A stretch of DNA of 64,000 nucleotides from Ignavibacterium sp. (GTDB lineage: Bacteria > Bacteroidota > Ignavibacteria > Ignavibacteriales > Ignavibacteriaceae). Positions 8,847-17,353 of this stretch are shown piece by piece. A program made the position numbers and the translations under genes. Below the pieces are notes generated by a model. It did not search any database and had not been told where the DNA came from. It worked only from the letters and a program-made list of their open reading frames with translations. The stretch spans positions 868,001 through 932,000 of the forward strand of contig NZ_AP026678.1 in NCBI RefSeq assembly GCF_025998815.1, given 5' to 3'. The first letter of the stretch is position 1. Every line of letters starts with the position of its first letter.

Positions 8847-10124
8847 CTAATTTATTATTGCTTCTATTTGTTCGTAGAAATTTGGATTGGAAATTCCGAC
8901 ACACTCAATTCCTTCGACAGTACATTCATTTCCAATTAACATCGATAAAACAGAAAAAGCCATTGCAATTCTGTGATCGTTAAATGAGTTAAAACTCCCT
9001 TGTATATTTTTAAATTTACCAGAGACTCGAAAACCATCAGGAAATTCTTCAACCTCTAGTCCGGTTAATTTAAGATTCTCACAGATTGCATTTATTCTGT
9101 CTGATTCTTTAAAGCGTAACTCTTCACAATTTCTGATTTCGAAATCACCTTCAGCAAAAATTCCGGCTACACTCAAAATCGGAATTTCATCTATTATGTT
9201 TGGAATGACCGAACTATCAATCGAAACATTTATTAAATCTGAAGAACGAACAATTATATCTCCATAAGGTTCATTGCTTGATTGTTTTTCATTTTCAATT
9301 TTTATATCAGCATTCATTTTCTTCAGAATGTCAAGAAATCCGGTTCGTGTTGGATTGAGAGAAACATCTTTGATTACCAATTCCGAATTTTTAGTTAAGA
9401 GACCTAACACAATAAAAAATGCTGCAGAAGAAATATCACCAGGAATAAAATAATCTTTTGCAGTTGGATAAAATTTATCAGACGAAGATATAACTTTCAG
9501 ATTTTCAGATTCATTAAACGGTAAACCAAGCATTCGTTCAGTATGATCTCGTGTAATAAATTTTTCAATCACTTTTGTCTTTTCACTCAAATGTAAACCG
9601 GCTATCAGTATTGCACTTTTAACCTGAGCACTTGCAACAGGTAATGTGTACTCGATAGCTTTTAATGAATTGGAAGGAAATATTTTTATAGGTAAAGTTG
9701 AATTTACTGATTCAATGTTACCACCCATCAGAGTCAACGGCTCTATTATTCTTTTCATTGGTCTTCTGGAAAGTGATTCATCGCCAATCAATTCAGATGG
9801 AAAATTTTGAGCTATCAACAAACCGGATAGTAATCTTGCAGTAGTACCTGAATTACCACAATCTAAAAAAGAGTTTGGAGCATTAAATTTTCTTTTTCCC
9901 TTTCCCACAACAATCAATTTATTTTTATCATTTATAAAATTTACTCCTAATTGACTGAATATTTTTTGAGTTGATTTAACATCCTCACTTAAAGAAATAT
10001 TCTCAATTGATGATTTACCTTCTGCCATTGAAGAAAAGAAAATTGCACGATGTGAAATTGATTTGTCACCTGCGAAATTCAATTCACCTTTCACAGAATT
10101 TATTTTTTGAAAATATCTTTTCAT
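8847..10124 (-). CDS. aroA: 3-phosphoshikimate 1-carboxyvinyltransferase (EPSP synthase)
   Basis: Transfers enolpyruvate from PEP to shikimate-3-phosphate in the shikimate pathway (cytoplasm). About 425 residues, typical length. Family motifs are present: 'GDKSISHRAIFFSS' near the N-terminus, 'LDCGNSGTTARLLSG' near residue 85, 'GDESLSRRPMKRI' near 115, 'PGDISSAAFF' near 235, and the catalytic region 'DEIPILSVAGIFAEG' plus 'LRFKESDRI'. The ATG at 10122-10124 was chosen because it overlaps the trmH stop as ATGA. An upstream in-frame TTG at 10136 is less likely. It is the last gene of the ymdB-to-aroA run and ends 16 bp from the convergent bshC stop. Confidence 0.95.
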   Translation of the reverse strand: MKRYFQKINSVKGELNFAGDKSISHRAIFFSSMAEGKSSIENISLSEDVKSTQKIFSQLGVNFINDKNKLIVVGKGKRKFNAPNSFLDCGNSGTTARLLSGLLIAQNFPSELIGDESLSRRPMKRIIEPLTLMGGNIESVNSTLPIKIFPSNSLKAIEYTLPVASAQVKSAILIAGLHLSEKTKVIEKFITRDHTERMLGLPFNESENLKVISSSDKFYPTAKDYFIPGDISSAAFFIVLGLLTKNSELVIKDVSLNPTRTGFLDILKKMNADIKIENEKQSSNEPYGDIIVRSSDLINVSIDSSVIPNIIDEIPILSVAGIFAEGDFEIRNCEELRFKESDRINAICENLKLTGLEVEEFPDGFRVSGKFKNIQGSFNSFNDHRIAMAFSVLSMLIGNECTVEGIECVGISNPNFYEQIEAIIN

Positions 10125-10711
10125 TTGCTGCACCAAAGTTCAATGAGTTTTTCTAATTCAGAATGATTCAGTTGTGGCTTATCATACTTACCCTTTCCGA
10201 TTCTTTGCCTTGCTGCTTCATAAAGAATAATTGCAGCAGCAACAGAAACATTAAGACTTTGTACCATTCCAAACATAGGAATCATTATTCTTTCATCGGC
10301 TGATTTCTCTGCTTGTTCAGAAACTCCACGATGTTCATTACCAAGAACTATTGCGACTTTTCCGGTAAAATCAATATCATAAATACTTTTTGAATCATTG
10401 CTAATCGAGGAGGCAAAAATTTTAAATCCATTTTTTCTCAGTTCGGAATAACAAGAATCAATTGAAGTAAACTTTTGTCTTTCAACCCATTTGAATGCAG
10501 ATGCAGAAGATTTTTTTCCAATCTTTGGGAATTTTTCTATTGTATAAACGAGAGAAACTTTTGGAATACCAACCGCATCGCAAGTTCGGAAAATTGCACT
10601 TACATTGTGCGGATCATGAATATTCTCAAGCACAACCATTAAATCATACTGGCGTCTTTTAAGTGTATTAGTAATCTTAATTAATCTTTTTTCAGATTTA
10701 AATTTTTTCAC
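10121..10711 (-). CDS. trmH: tRNA (guanosine-2'-O-)-methyltransferase TrmH (SpoU family)
   Basis: A 196-residue SPOUT methyltransferase. TrmH methylates the ribose of G18 in the tRNA D-loop using S-adenosylmethionine. Motif 1 is 'VVLENIHDPHNVSAIFRTCDA' (two blocks, VVLENIHDPHN then VSAIFRTCDA), with the catalytic Arg. Motif 2 is 'VAIVLGNEHRGVSE', and motif 3 is 'MIPMFGMVQSLNVSVAAAI', which forms the trefoil knot. The size and absence of an N-terminal L30e-like domain favour TrmH over RlmB. The start is a GTG (10709-10711); its stop overlaps the aroA start. It lies 42 bp after the HicB-like gene and is probably co-transcribed with it. Confidence 0.91.
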   Translation of the reverse strand: MKKFKSEKRLIKITNTLKRRQYDLMVVLENIHDPHNVSAIFRTCDAVGIPKVSLVYTIEKFPKIGKKSSASAFKWVERQKFTSIDSCYSELRKNGFKIFASSISNDSKSIYDIDFTGKVAIVLGNEHRGVSEQAEKSADERIMIPMFGMVQSLNVSVAAAIILYEAARQRIGKGKYDKPQLNHSELEKLIELWCSK

Positions 10712-10753
10712 AACAGAAACAATTATTAAATGATAAATGGATTAAGATGTTAA

Positions 10754-10978
10754 TTAACTTTTATGAAAAATTAATTTGTAAATGATAGTATCTTCTTCTT
10801 TCCTTGCTTTATCAAGTTTGAATTTATCTTTTGGAAGCTTGAGATAAAATGAAGCCAGTTCAAGAATTTTTTCAAGAGCAGTTTCTTCATCGTGAGCCCA
10901 GCTTTCACATCCTTTGATTGAAGGGATTTCAGCAGAGTAACCATCAATAGCTTTTTTAATTACAATATCAACAACCAT
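10754..10978 (-). CDS. Small HicB-like/DUF1902-type protein without a HicA partner
   Basis: A 74-residue protein whose first two thirds resemble the partial RNase-H fold of HicB antitoxins: 'GYSAEIPSIKGCESWAHDEE' followed by a helix 'ALEKILELASFYL'. It lacks an obvious C-terminal DNA-binding domain, and no HicA-sized neighbour is seen. The ATG (10976-10978) overlaps the deoC stop as TGATG, indicating translational coupling; a TTG one codon upstream is less likely. The position inside a housekeeping run suggests a role other than a classical toxin-antitoxin pair. Function not known. Confidence 0.68.
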   Translation of the reverse strand: MVVDIVIKKAIDGYSAEIPSIKGCESWAHDEETALEKILELASFYLKLPKDKFKLDKARKEEDTIIYKLIFHKS

Positions 10979-11751
10979 CAATAACCTGAATTTGCCTTTT
11001 CGCCTTGAATAATTTTTACACCACTGCTTGTTCCGATTCTGCTTGCACCAGCAGCAATCATTTTTAATGCATCATCTTTTGAGCGAACTCCACCACTTGC
11101 TTTAACTTTTAATTTTCCTTCAACTGTAAAATTCATTAAAGCAACATCATAAATGGTGGCACCACCTTTTGAAAAACCTGTTGAAGTTTTTACAAAATCA
11201 GCTCCTGCTTCTTTGCTAAGTATTGATGCAATAAATTTTTCTTCATCAGTAAGAAGACAGGTTTCAATAATTACTTTTGTTAAAACAAGACTTCTTTTAG
11301 CGATGTGTGTAATTTTTTCAATTTCATTAAATACATAATCATAATTTTTTGATTTAAGTTGTCCTATGTTTATTACCATATCAATTTCTTCTGCACCATC
11401 AGCAATTGCGGTTTCTGCTTCCTGTAATTTTGTATTTGAATGATTTGCACCAAGTGGAAAACCTATCACTGTGCAAACTTTTACATTTGTTTCTTTAAGT
11501 TGATTAAAGCAAAAATCAACCCAACAGGGATTCACACAAACCGAAGCGAAATCAAATTCTCTGGCTTCATCACAAAGTTTTTTAATTTCTATCTCTGCGG
11601 CATCAGGTTTAAGTAGTGTGTGGTCAATCATTTTAGCAAGTTCTTTGTCGCTGACTTCAGGCAGTTTCAATTCTTCCTGAAAAGATATTTTAAATTCATT
11701 AAGTTTTTCAGATATCAATTTATCATTTATAACTTCTGAGAGATTCTTCAT
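10978..11751 (-). CDS. deoC: Deoxyribose-phosphate aldolase
   Basis: Class I aldolase that cleaves 2-deoxyribose-5-phosphate to glyceraldehyde-3-phosphate and acetaldehyde during deoxynucleoside breakdown (cytoplasm). About 257 residues. Conserved segments are 'IDHTLLKPDA', 'VCVNPCWV', 'VCTVIGFPLGAN', 'EIDMVINIGQLKS', the Schiff-base Lys region 'ADFVKTSTGFSKGGAT', and 'VKASGGVRSKDDA' with the second catalytic Lys. The chosen ATG (11749-11751) lies one base after the folD TAG. An upstream in-frame start would extend into folD and is unlikely. It is followed with overlap by the HicB-like gene. The N-terminal 40 residues are longer than in the E. coli enzyme but usual for bacterial relatives. 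Confidence 0.93.
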   Translation of the reverse strand: MKNLSEVINDKLISEKLNEFKISFQEELKLPEVSDKELAKMIDHTLLKPDAAEIEIKKLCDEAREFDFASVCVNPCWVDFCFNQLKETNVKVCTVIGFPLGANHSNTKLQEAETAIADGAEEIDMVINIGQLKSKNYDYVFNEIEKITHIAKRSLVLTKVIIETCLLTDEEKFIASILSKEAGADFVKTSTGFSKGGATIYDVALMNFTVEGKLKVKASGGVRSKDDALKMIAAGASRIGTSSGVKIIQGEKANSGY

Positions 11752-11752
11752 T

Positions 11753-12631
11753 CTATTCACCATAAAGTTTATATGCTTTGTAAGTGTTGCTAAGCAGCAT
11801 TGCAATTGTCATTGGACCAACACCACCCGGAACCGGAGTTATGTATGACGCTTTAGGAGCAACTTCATCAAATGCCACATCACCAACTATCCGATAACCT
11901 TTTGAAGATGATTTATCTTCAATGCGATTTATTCCTACATCTATTACAACTACACCATCTTTTACCATATCACCTTTAATCAATTCAGGTTGACCAATTG
12001 CAGCTATCAGAATATCCGCTTGCTTTGTGTAATATGAAAGATCTGACGCTGCAGAATGACAAACTGTAACAATTGAATTTGCATAATCATTTTTCTGAAG
12101 CATAAGATTTGCAATTGGTTTACCTACAATGTTACTTCTTCCGACGACGACAACATGTTTACCTCGTGTGTTGATGTAATATCTTTTCAGCAATTCCTGA
12201 ATTCCTGCAGGTGTACACGAAACAAAAGTTTCTTTACCAATAACAAGGTTCCCAACACTCATCGGATGAAAACCATCAACATCCTTTTGCGGAGAAATGG
12301 CTTCGATAATTTTATTTTCATTGATATGTTTTGGCAAAGGGAGTTGCACTAATATTCCGTGATAATCTTTATCAGAATTATACTTTTCAATTACATCAAT
12401 CAAATCTTTTTCATGAAAAGTCGCTGGAAATTTTTCAACTTTGGTTCTCATTCCTATTTCTTCGCACGCTTTGCTTTTACTTGCAACATAAATTTGTGAT
12501 GCCGGATTATCTCCAACAATTATTGCAACAAGTCCGGGAACATTTTTTCTCTCAGCTTTTAGCTTATCAATTTTTTCTTTTAGTTCTTTCCGGATATCCG
12601 ATGCTATTTTTTTTCCATCAATCAATTGCAT
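11753..12631 (-). CDS. folD: Bifunctional methylenetetrahydrofolate dehydrogenase/methenyltetrahydrofolate cyclohydrolase
   Basis: Interconverts 5,10-methylene-, methenyl- and 10-formyl-tetrahydrofolate in one-carbon metabolism (cytoplasm). 292 residues. Conserved elements are 'VGDNPASQIYVASKSKACEE' (substrate Tyr and Lys), 'GILVQLPLPKHI', 'PQKDVDGFHPMSVGNL', 'PCTPAGI'-like 'CTPAGIQELL', the NADP loop 'VVVGRSNIVGKPIANLM', and 'YITPVPGGVGPMTIAML'. The ATG at 12629-12631 ('MQLIDGKK') matches the family start. A GTG at 12643 overlapping the upstream TAG is in frame but would add four residues; its GTGAG bases more probably serve as the ribosome site. Confidence 0.95.
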   Translation of the reverse strand: MQLIDGKKIASDIRKELKEKIDKLKAERKNVPGLVAIIVGDNPASQIYVASKSKACEEIGMRTKVEKFPATFHEKDLIDVIEKYNSDKDYHGILVQLPLPKHINENKIIEAISPQKDVDGFHPMSVGNLVIGKETFVSCTPAGIQELLKRYYINTRGKHVVVVGRSNIVGKPIANLMLQKNDYANSIVTVCHSAASDLSYYTKQADILIAAIGQPELIKGDMVKDGVVVIDVGINRIEDKSSSKGYRIVGDVAFDEVAPKASYITPVPGGVGPMTIAMLLSNTYKAYKLYGE

Positions 12632-12642
12632 TTTATTTCTCA

Positions 12643-13623
12643 CTAATATTCTAAGTTATATTTTTTATTAAGATAAGTTTTAAGTCTCTTATCATTTTGA
12701 ATTTCATCCGCAAAAGGATTTGAATTCTGCCAACCTGTTTTACCTTCGTTGCGAAATTTTTCTAATCGTCTGAGACTAATTTCGCAAAAAACAGGATCTA
12801 TATCTATTGTAAAACATTTCCTTTTCAGTTTTTCTGAAGCGATTAAAGTCGTGCCTGAGTGAGCAAAAAAATCAAGGACGATATCATTCTTTTTGCTACT
12901 GGCTTGAATAATTCTTTCAATTGCTTTTAATGGCTTCTGTGCATAACAGCCATTAACATTTTCTTCCATTCGATAGAAGACTTGTTGGATATCAATCCAA
13001 ACATTTCCTGCACGAATATTTTCTGATTTACTTCTCTCAATATTTTCAGTAACTCTTCCGCTGACATTTTTATAATAACCTTTTAATACTTTTGGAATAT
13101 CTGTGTATTCAGCTTCAACATTAAAATAAGGATTGCCTTTCGTGTAAAATAATAACTCCTGCCTGATTGACATCCAGTTTTTTTGTGTGCCAAATCCCCT
13201 TTGATTACGCATCGTTATAAAACTTCTGGATTTGAATTTTGTCGATGACATCATCTCGATGAAAGAGCTTAATGGTTGAAAATTATTTTTCTGATCAGCC
13301 CCAAGCCAGATGTAAAGTGAAGAATCTGCTTTGAGATATTCGTATGTAATTTCAATCCATTGTTTGCTCCATTCTATAAAATTAGTTACATCAGATTTCT
13401 GAAATGCGATAAAATTATAAGGTGGATCGTGAATAGCTAAAGCAGCTTTTTTATTTTCAAAAAGTTTTTTTACAAAATTTTTATCAGTTGAATCTCCGCA
13501 AGCAATTCTGTGACCTGATTTCTCATCAATCCAAATTGTACCTTCAGAAAATCTGCAATATGGTAAAAGCAGATTTTTTAATTCATCATCTTTATCAAGT
13601 CTTGGAAGAGGATGTTTCAGCAT
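12643..13623 (-). CDS. Site-specific DNA methyltransferase (N4/N6, beta-type motif order)
   Basis: A 326-residue SAM-dependent DNA amino-methyltransferase of the N6_N4_Mtase fold. The catalytic motif IV 'AIHDPPYNF' (about residue 88) comes before the SAM-binding motif I 'VLDFFAHSGTTLIASE' (about 255), the beta-class order. An FxDID-like acidic strand ('CFTIDIDPVFCEI') follows. The middle segment (about 110-240) should hold target recognition. No restriction endonuclease or specificity subunit is adjacent, so it is an orphan methylase. It sits between ymdB-like and folD, overlapping the first by 29 bp and adjoining the second. It begins at an ATG (13621-13623). The base modified and the recognition sequence cannot be told from sequence alone. 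Confidence 0.88.
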   Translation of the reverse strand: MLKHPLPRLDKDDELKNLLLPYCRFSEGTIWIDEKSGHRIACGDSTDKNFVKKLFENKKAALAIHDPPYNFIAFQKSDVTNFIEWSKQWIEITYEYLKADSSLYIWLGADQKNNFQPLSSFIEMMSSTKFKSRSFITMRNQRGFGTQKNWMSIRQELLFYTKGNPYFNVEAEYTDIPKVLKGYYKNVSGRVTENIERSKSENIRAGNVWIDIQQVFYRMEENVNGCYAQKPLKAIERIIQASSKKNDIVLDFFAHSGTTLIASEKLKRKCFTIDIDPVFCEISLRRLEKFRNEGKTGWQNSNPFADEIQNDKRLKTYLNKKYNLEY

Positions 13624-14431
13624 CTTGTTTGTTTGCTATCTTTTCAAATTCCGGAAAAAAAATTCTTTCCAGCTCAAGAGTTTTTCCGGTTTCGGAATCA
13701 ACCTTAAAGAACATACCGCAAAGATGAACATTATCTTTCGCAGTTTCATACTTTTGCGGAGTCTGATACAGAAAACGATTTATTGCTGCTACAGTTTTCA
13801 TACCGATCACAGAATCATAAGGACCAGTCATCCCAACATCTGTTATATAACCAGTTCCGTTAGGCATTATTCTTTCATCAGAAGTTTGGATATGTGTATG
13901 AGTACCAACAATACAACTAACTTTTCCATCCAGAAAATTTGCAAGAGCCATTTTTTCTGCAGTTGCCTCTGCGTGAAAATCAATAAAAATAATTTTAGTT
14001 TCATTCTTCACTTTCGAAATTACCCATTCAGCACTTCTGAATGGACAATCAATTGCCGTCATAAATGTTCTTCCCTGCAGATTAACTACAGCAACTTTTC
14101 CTTTGGAAGTTTCCCAGATAATATAACCGTTACCGTGAGTACCTTTCGGATAATTTAACGGACGAAGTGAACGAGGTTCTGTCTTTAAATATTCCTGCGA
14201 AGGATGTTTATCCCAGGTATGATTTCCGCCAGTAATAACATGCACGCCTAAGTCAAAAAGTATTTTTGCTTCTTTCTCAGTACAACCTTTCCCGTCGGCA
14301 ACATTTTCTCCATTACAAATTACAAGATCAGCTTTGTATTTTTGAATAAGACCTGGTAAAAAAGTTTGTGTAATCTCGAGTCCCGGATTACCAATAATAT
14401 CGCCAATAAACAGTATGTTAACAGAAGACAT
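13595..14431 (-). CDS. ymdB: YmdB-like metallophosphoesterase (TIGR00282 family)
   Basis: A 278-residue dinuclear-metal phosphodiesterase; Bacillus YmdB hydrolyses 2',3'-cyclic nucleotides. Metal-ligand motifs are in order: 'ILFIGDIIGNPG' (Asp), 'VICNGENVADGKG' (Asn/Glu), 'VITGGNHTWDKHP' (GNHxxD), 'IIFIDFHAEATAEK' and 'CIVGTHTHIQTSDE' (GTHxH). C-terminal 'YITDVGMTGPYDSVIGM' is also family-specific. It is the first gene of the seven-gene minus-strand run and is transcribed divergently from the DUF2283 operon across an 86-bp gap that must hold both promoters. Its 3' end overlaps the methyltransferase start by 29 bp. Confidence 0.93.
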   Translation of the reverse strand: MSSVNILFIGDIIGNPGLEITQTFLPGLIQKYKADLVICNGENVADGKGCTEKEAKILFDLGVHVITGGNHTWDKHPSQEYLKTEPRSLRPLNYPKGTHGNGYIIWETSKGKVAVVNLQGRTFMTAIDCPFRSAEWVISKVKNETKIIFIDFHAEATAEKMALANFLDGKVSCIVGTHTHIQTSDERIMPNGTGYITDVGMTGPYDSVIGMKTVAAINRFLYQTPQKYETAKDNVHLCGMFFKVDSETGKTLELERIFFPEFEKIANKQDAETSSSKT

Positions 14432-14517
14432 GATTTTCTTTTTTTTGAATATAAATATATCTAAATGTTAGTTATTTTTAAGCTGAGTAATGAAAGTTAG
14501 TTGAGTGGAAATCGCTT

Positions 14518-14757
14518 ATGGCAGAAATAGAAATTCAAAAGACAGTTAATGAAATTGTTGAAATGGTATCTCATCTGATTCAATTACCAGAAACAAAGAT
14601 GTGGATTGATTATGATAAAAAAGCGGATACATTATATATAAGTTTTAAGCGACCACAAAAAGCTACCGAAACTGAAATGCTAAGTGATGGCATATTGCTG
14701 AGGTATAGAGACAATCAGCTTGTTGGAGTTACTGTTCTGGAAGCATCTAAAAGATAA
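14518..14757 (+). CDS. DUF2283-family small protein
   Basis: A 79-residue protein matching the DUF2283 pattern: 'MWIDYDKKADTLYISF', then a variable loop, then 'GILLRYRDNQLVGVTVLEAS'. The N-terminal 25 residues form a predicted helix. The fold is a small beta sheet; the function is unknown. It begins the plus-strand trio and its stop lies 15 bp before the TTG start of the exonuclease fusion, so the two are probably co-transcribed. The start ATG is preceded by only a weak ribosome site (GTGGAAAT). Confidence 0.82.
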   Translation: MAEIEIQKTVNEIVEMVSHLIQLPETKMWIDYDKKADTLYISFKRPQKATETEMLSDGILLRYRDNQLVGVTVLEASKR

Positions 14758-14772
14758 TATCATAAGATTAAA

Positions 14773-16485
14773 TTGGATATAAAGCTTTCACAACAACAGA
14801 TATTTAATACCTGTTTCACAGTAGTTGATGTTGAAACAACAGGACTTTCAGCTAGGAATGAAAGAGTAATTGAAATAGCTCTGGTTAAAGTAAAGAATCT
14901 AAAAATTGTTGAAAAGTTTTCTACACTAATAAATCCTCAACGACCTATTCCATCATTCATTTCGATGTTTACAGGAATTACCAACTCTGATGTAAAAGAT
15001 GCTCCATTGTTTCATCAGATTTTTACTGTGATACTTGAAAAGACAGAAAATTCGGTTTTGTGCGGACACAATCTTCAATTCGATTTGTCTTTCCTGCGAA
15101 ATGAAGTTCAATTACTTGGTGATGATTTCAATCCTGCTCATACTTTATGTACACTAAAGTTAGCAAGAAAATTATTTCCACACCTGAAAAGCAGATCACT
15201 TGGACCTCTAGCTCATCATCTGAATATTAAAGCTAAAAATTCCCATCGTGCTTTGGGTGATGCTGAAACCACAGCAAAAGTCTTGATTAAGCTGATTAAG
15301 CATCTTCAAGAAAATGAGGACATAAACACTCTTGATGAACTTCTTGCCTATCAAAGTGGAATTAAAACACTTCAGAGTTTAAAGATTAAAAAAGAACTTC
15401 AGAATGATTTTTATAATCTGCCAAATGCGCCGGGAATATATTATTTCCTCAACAATAAAAATGAAATCATATACATCGGAAAAGCTAAATCGCTGCGTGA
15501 GAGAGTTAAGAGTTATTTTTCTGCAAATGCTGATTCAAGAGTCAGGAAGATTATCCGGCAAGCAAAGCGACTTCATCACGTAATTACTAATTCAGAATTA
15601 ACTGCACTGCTTGCAGAAGCCGAGTCGATAAAAGTAAAAAATCCAAAACATAATAAAATGTTGAAGGGATATGGGAATAAATATTTCATCAAAGTTTTAA
15701 GAAATAAATCAGCGCCACATCTTGATATCACAAACAAATTTGATTTCGATGGTTGTGATTATTTTGGTTTGTATCATTCGAAAAGAGATGCACAAAAAAT
15801 TGTTGAATTCATTAATAAGACTTTTGCGATACGGGAATGTGATGACAAAGAATATTTGAAATCACGTCCGTGTTTTCTTTTTGATATTCAAAGATGCACT
15901 GCACCCTGTCTTGGGATTGAAACAAACTTATCCCGACACAATGAAGAGCTGGAAGAAGTTTATCGTTTTCTGAACGGCGAAAATCAGCACGCAATGAATC
16001 GACTTCTGAACAAAATGAAATTTTACTCTGAACAACAGATGTATGAAAAAGCTGCAGATACAAAACACCTGATAGATTTTTTAATGGAAGAAATTCATAA
16101 ATCTTCTTTACTTTCTGAACCAATCAATAAAGCTAAAGTACTGATTGAGATACTTTCTCCATTGGGTAATGATTATCTGGTTCTTTTTGAAGGAAAGGTT
16201 TTTATAAAAGGTTATTTATATGATAATAAAAATAAGTTTGAAGAAATTTTAGATGACTTTTATTCAGATACAATTCATACTGATTATTTGCCATCAGAAG
16301 AAGATTTGGAAAAATTAAAAATTGTACTACAATGGTTAATCAAAAACAGAAATCGTGTTAAAGTTTACTATCTGAAGGATTACAAAACCAGGCAGGAACT
16401 TTTTAACAAAATTAATAATTCAGTTTATACTGAAGAAGTTATTGATAATAACTGCAAAGACCCCATTTATGATTTTAATATCTGA
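14773..16485 (+). CDS. DEDDh 3'-5' exonuclease fused to a GIY-YIG/UvrC-like nuclease domain
   Basis: A 570-residue two-nuclease fusion. Residues 10-175 form a DnaQ-type DEDDh exonuclease: 'VVDVETTGLSARNERVIEIA' (Exo I, DxE), 'LCGHNLQFDLSFLRNE' (Exo II, Asp) and 'SHRALGDAETTAKV' (Exo III, HxxxxxD). Residues about 213-295 form a GIY-YIG domain like UvrC's ('APGIYYFL', 'IIYIGKAKSLRERVKSYF'). A UvrC-like segment follows with 'RPCFLFDIQRCTAPCLG' and a UvrB/C-type helical pair (about 410-450). The UvrC RNase-H-like second nuclease and helix-hairpin-helix are absent. It starts at TTG; the only other in-frame choice after the upstream stop is ATT. A DNA-repair role is inferred from the domains. Such fusions occur in several phyla. 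Confidence 0.87.
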   Translation: MDIKLSQQQIFNTCFTVVDVETTGLSARNERVIEIALVKVKNLKIVEKFSTLINPQRPIPSFISMFTGITNSDVKDAPLFHQIFTVILEKTENSVLCGHNLQFDLSFLRNEVQLLGDDFNPAHTLCTLKLARKLFPHLKSRSLGPLAHHLNIKAKNSHRALGDAETTAKVLIKLIKHLQENEDINTLDELLAYQSGIKTLQSLKIKKELQNDFYNLPNAPGIYYFLNNKNEIIYIGKAKSLRERVKSYFSANADSRVRKIIRQAKRLHHVITNSELTALLAEAESIKVKNPKHNKMLKGYGNKYFIKVLRNKSAPHLDITNKFDFDGCDYFGLYHSKRDAQKIVEFINKTFAIRECDDKEYLKSRPCFLFDIQRCTAPCLGIETNLSRHNEELEEVYRFLNGENQHAMNRLLNKMKFYSEQQMYEKAADTKHLIDFLMEEIHKSSLLSEPINKAKVLIEILSPLGNDYLVLFEGKVFIKGYLYDNKNKFEEILDDFYSDTIHTDYLPSEEDLEKLKIVLQWLIKNRNRVKVYYLKDYKTRQELFNKINNSVYTEEVIDNNCKDPIYDFNI

Positions 16486-16490
16486 TCGAA

Positions 16491-17279
16491 ATGACCAACA
16501 GAAATCAGCAACTCAATAAAATTCTTAATGATACTAAATCAGGTTCATCAAAAATTTTGTTGCACTTGCAGAAGCATATTCTGCAAAATCTCAATGACAA
16601 AGCATACATTAAAAAAATTATTACTAAAGCTGATATTCATTTAAGTCATTTTGCCTCTGTAAAAAATTTTTTGAAAGAATTAAAAACTAAATTGAATTTA
16701 TCTGATTCTTCTCAGCTAAAAGAATTTTTAGAAAATGCAATTTTAAGTCATTCAAAAGAAATAGAAGATTTATTTGAATCGAATAAAAAATATCTTAGTA
16801 AATTTAAGACTGTAACAACTTTGTCTTTCAGTAAGACTCTGCTTGAGGTTATGAAACTTTGGTTTAATCTAAATCCTGAAATGAAAATTTTTATTCTCGA
16901 ATCAAGACCAAATTTTGAAGGCAGATTATTCGCTAAAGAATTAATCAGAATTGGATTTAGATGTGAGTTGCTTGTTGATGCGATGATGAATTATGCTGTA
17001 AGAAATTCTGATGCGGTGTTAATTGGTGCAGATCAGATTTTGGAAAATGGAAATGTCGTGAATAAAATCGGAAGTTATCCTCTTGCTCTTTGTGCAAATG
17101 AAAACAAAAAACCTTTATTGGTAATTACCACAAAAGATAAATTCATTAATTCAGATAAATTCGTTCCTAAAGAGAAATCCGAATCAGAAGTATGGAACTT
17201 TAGACATAGAAAATTAAAGTTAACAAACTTCTACTTCGAAGAAATTCCTAAAGAGTTAATTACTAAAGTTATCAGTTAG
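16491..17279 (+). CDS. IF-2B-like protein (eIF2B alpha/MtnA/ribose-1,5-bisphosphate isomerase superfamily)
   Basis: A 262-residue protein. The C-terminal half carries superfamily signatures: 'ILESRPNFEGRLFAKELI' (ribose-phosphate site), 'VLIGADQILENGNVVNKIGS' (with the conserved Asp), and 'PLLVITTKDKF'. The N-terminal half is helical, as in the eIF2B alpha/beta/delta family. It is shorter than MtnA (about 340 residues) and lacks the MtnA-specific N-terminal motif, so S-methyl-5-thioribose-1-phosphate isomerase is not claimed. It lies 5 bp after the exonuclease fusion, in the same operon, with no sulfur-salvage genes nearby. A sugar-phosphate isomerase activity is possible but unproven. Confidence 0.74.
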   Translation: MTNRNQQLNKILNDTKSGSSKILLHLQKHILQNLNDKAYIKKIITKADIHLSHFASVKNFLKELKTKLNLSDSSQLKEFLENAILSHSKEIEDLFESNKKYLSKFKTVTTLSFSKTLLEVMKLWFNLNPEMKIFILESRPNFEGRLFAKELIRIGFRCELLVDAMMNYAVRNSDAVLIGADQILENGNVVNKIGSYPLALCANENKKPLLVITTKDKFINSDKFVPKEKSESEVWNFRHRKLKLTNFYFEEIPKELITKVIS

Positions 17280-17353
17280 ATTATTTAGCTTGGGATTTAG
17301 AGAAGTTTTTCAAAATAGCTTTGTTGTTGATAAATATTGAAAGAACAATAATA

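Noticed and set aside
10754..10978. A HicAB toxin-antitoxin pair
   Set aside because: No HicA-like gene is adjacent, and the gene is embedded in a metabolic run.
14773..16485. UvrC
   Set aside because: It has an N-terminal DEDDh exonuclease and lacks the RNase-H-like nuclease and helix-hairpin-helix regions of UvrC.
16491..17279. MtnA (methylthioribose-1-phosphate isomerase)
   Set aside because: Too short and without methionine-salvage neighbours; only superfamily motifs are shared.
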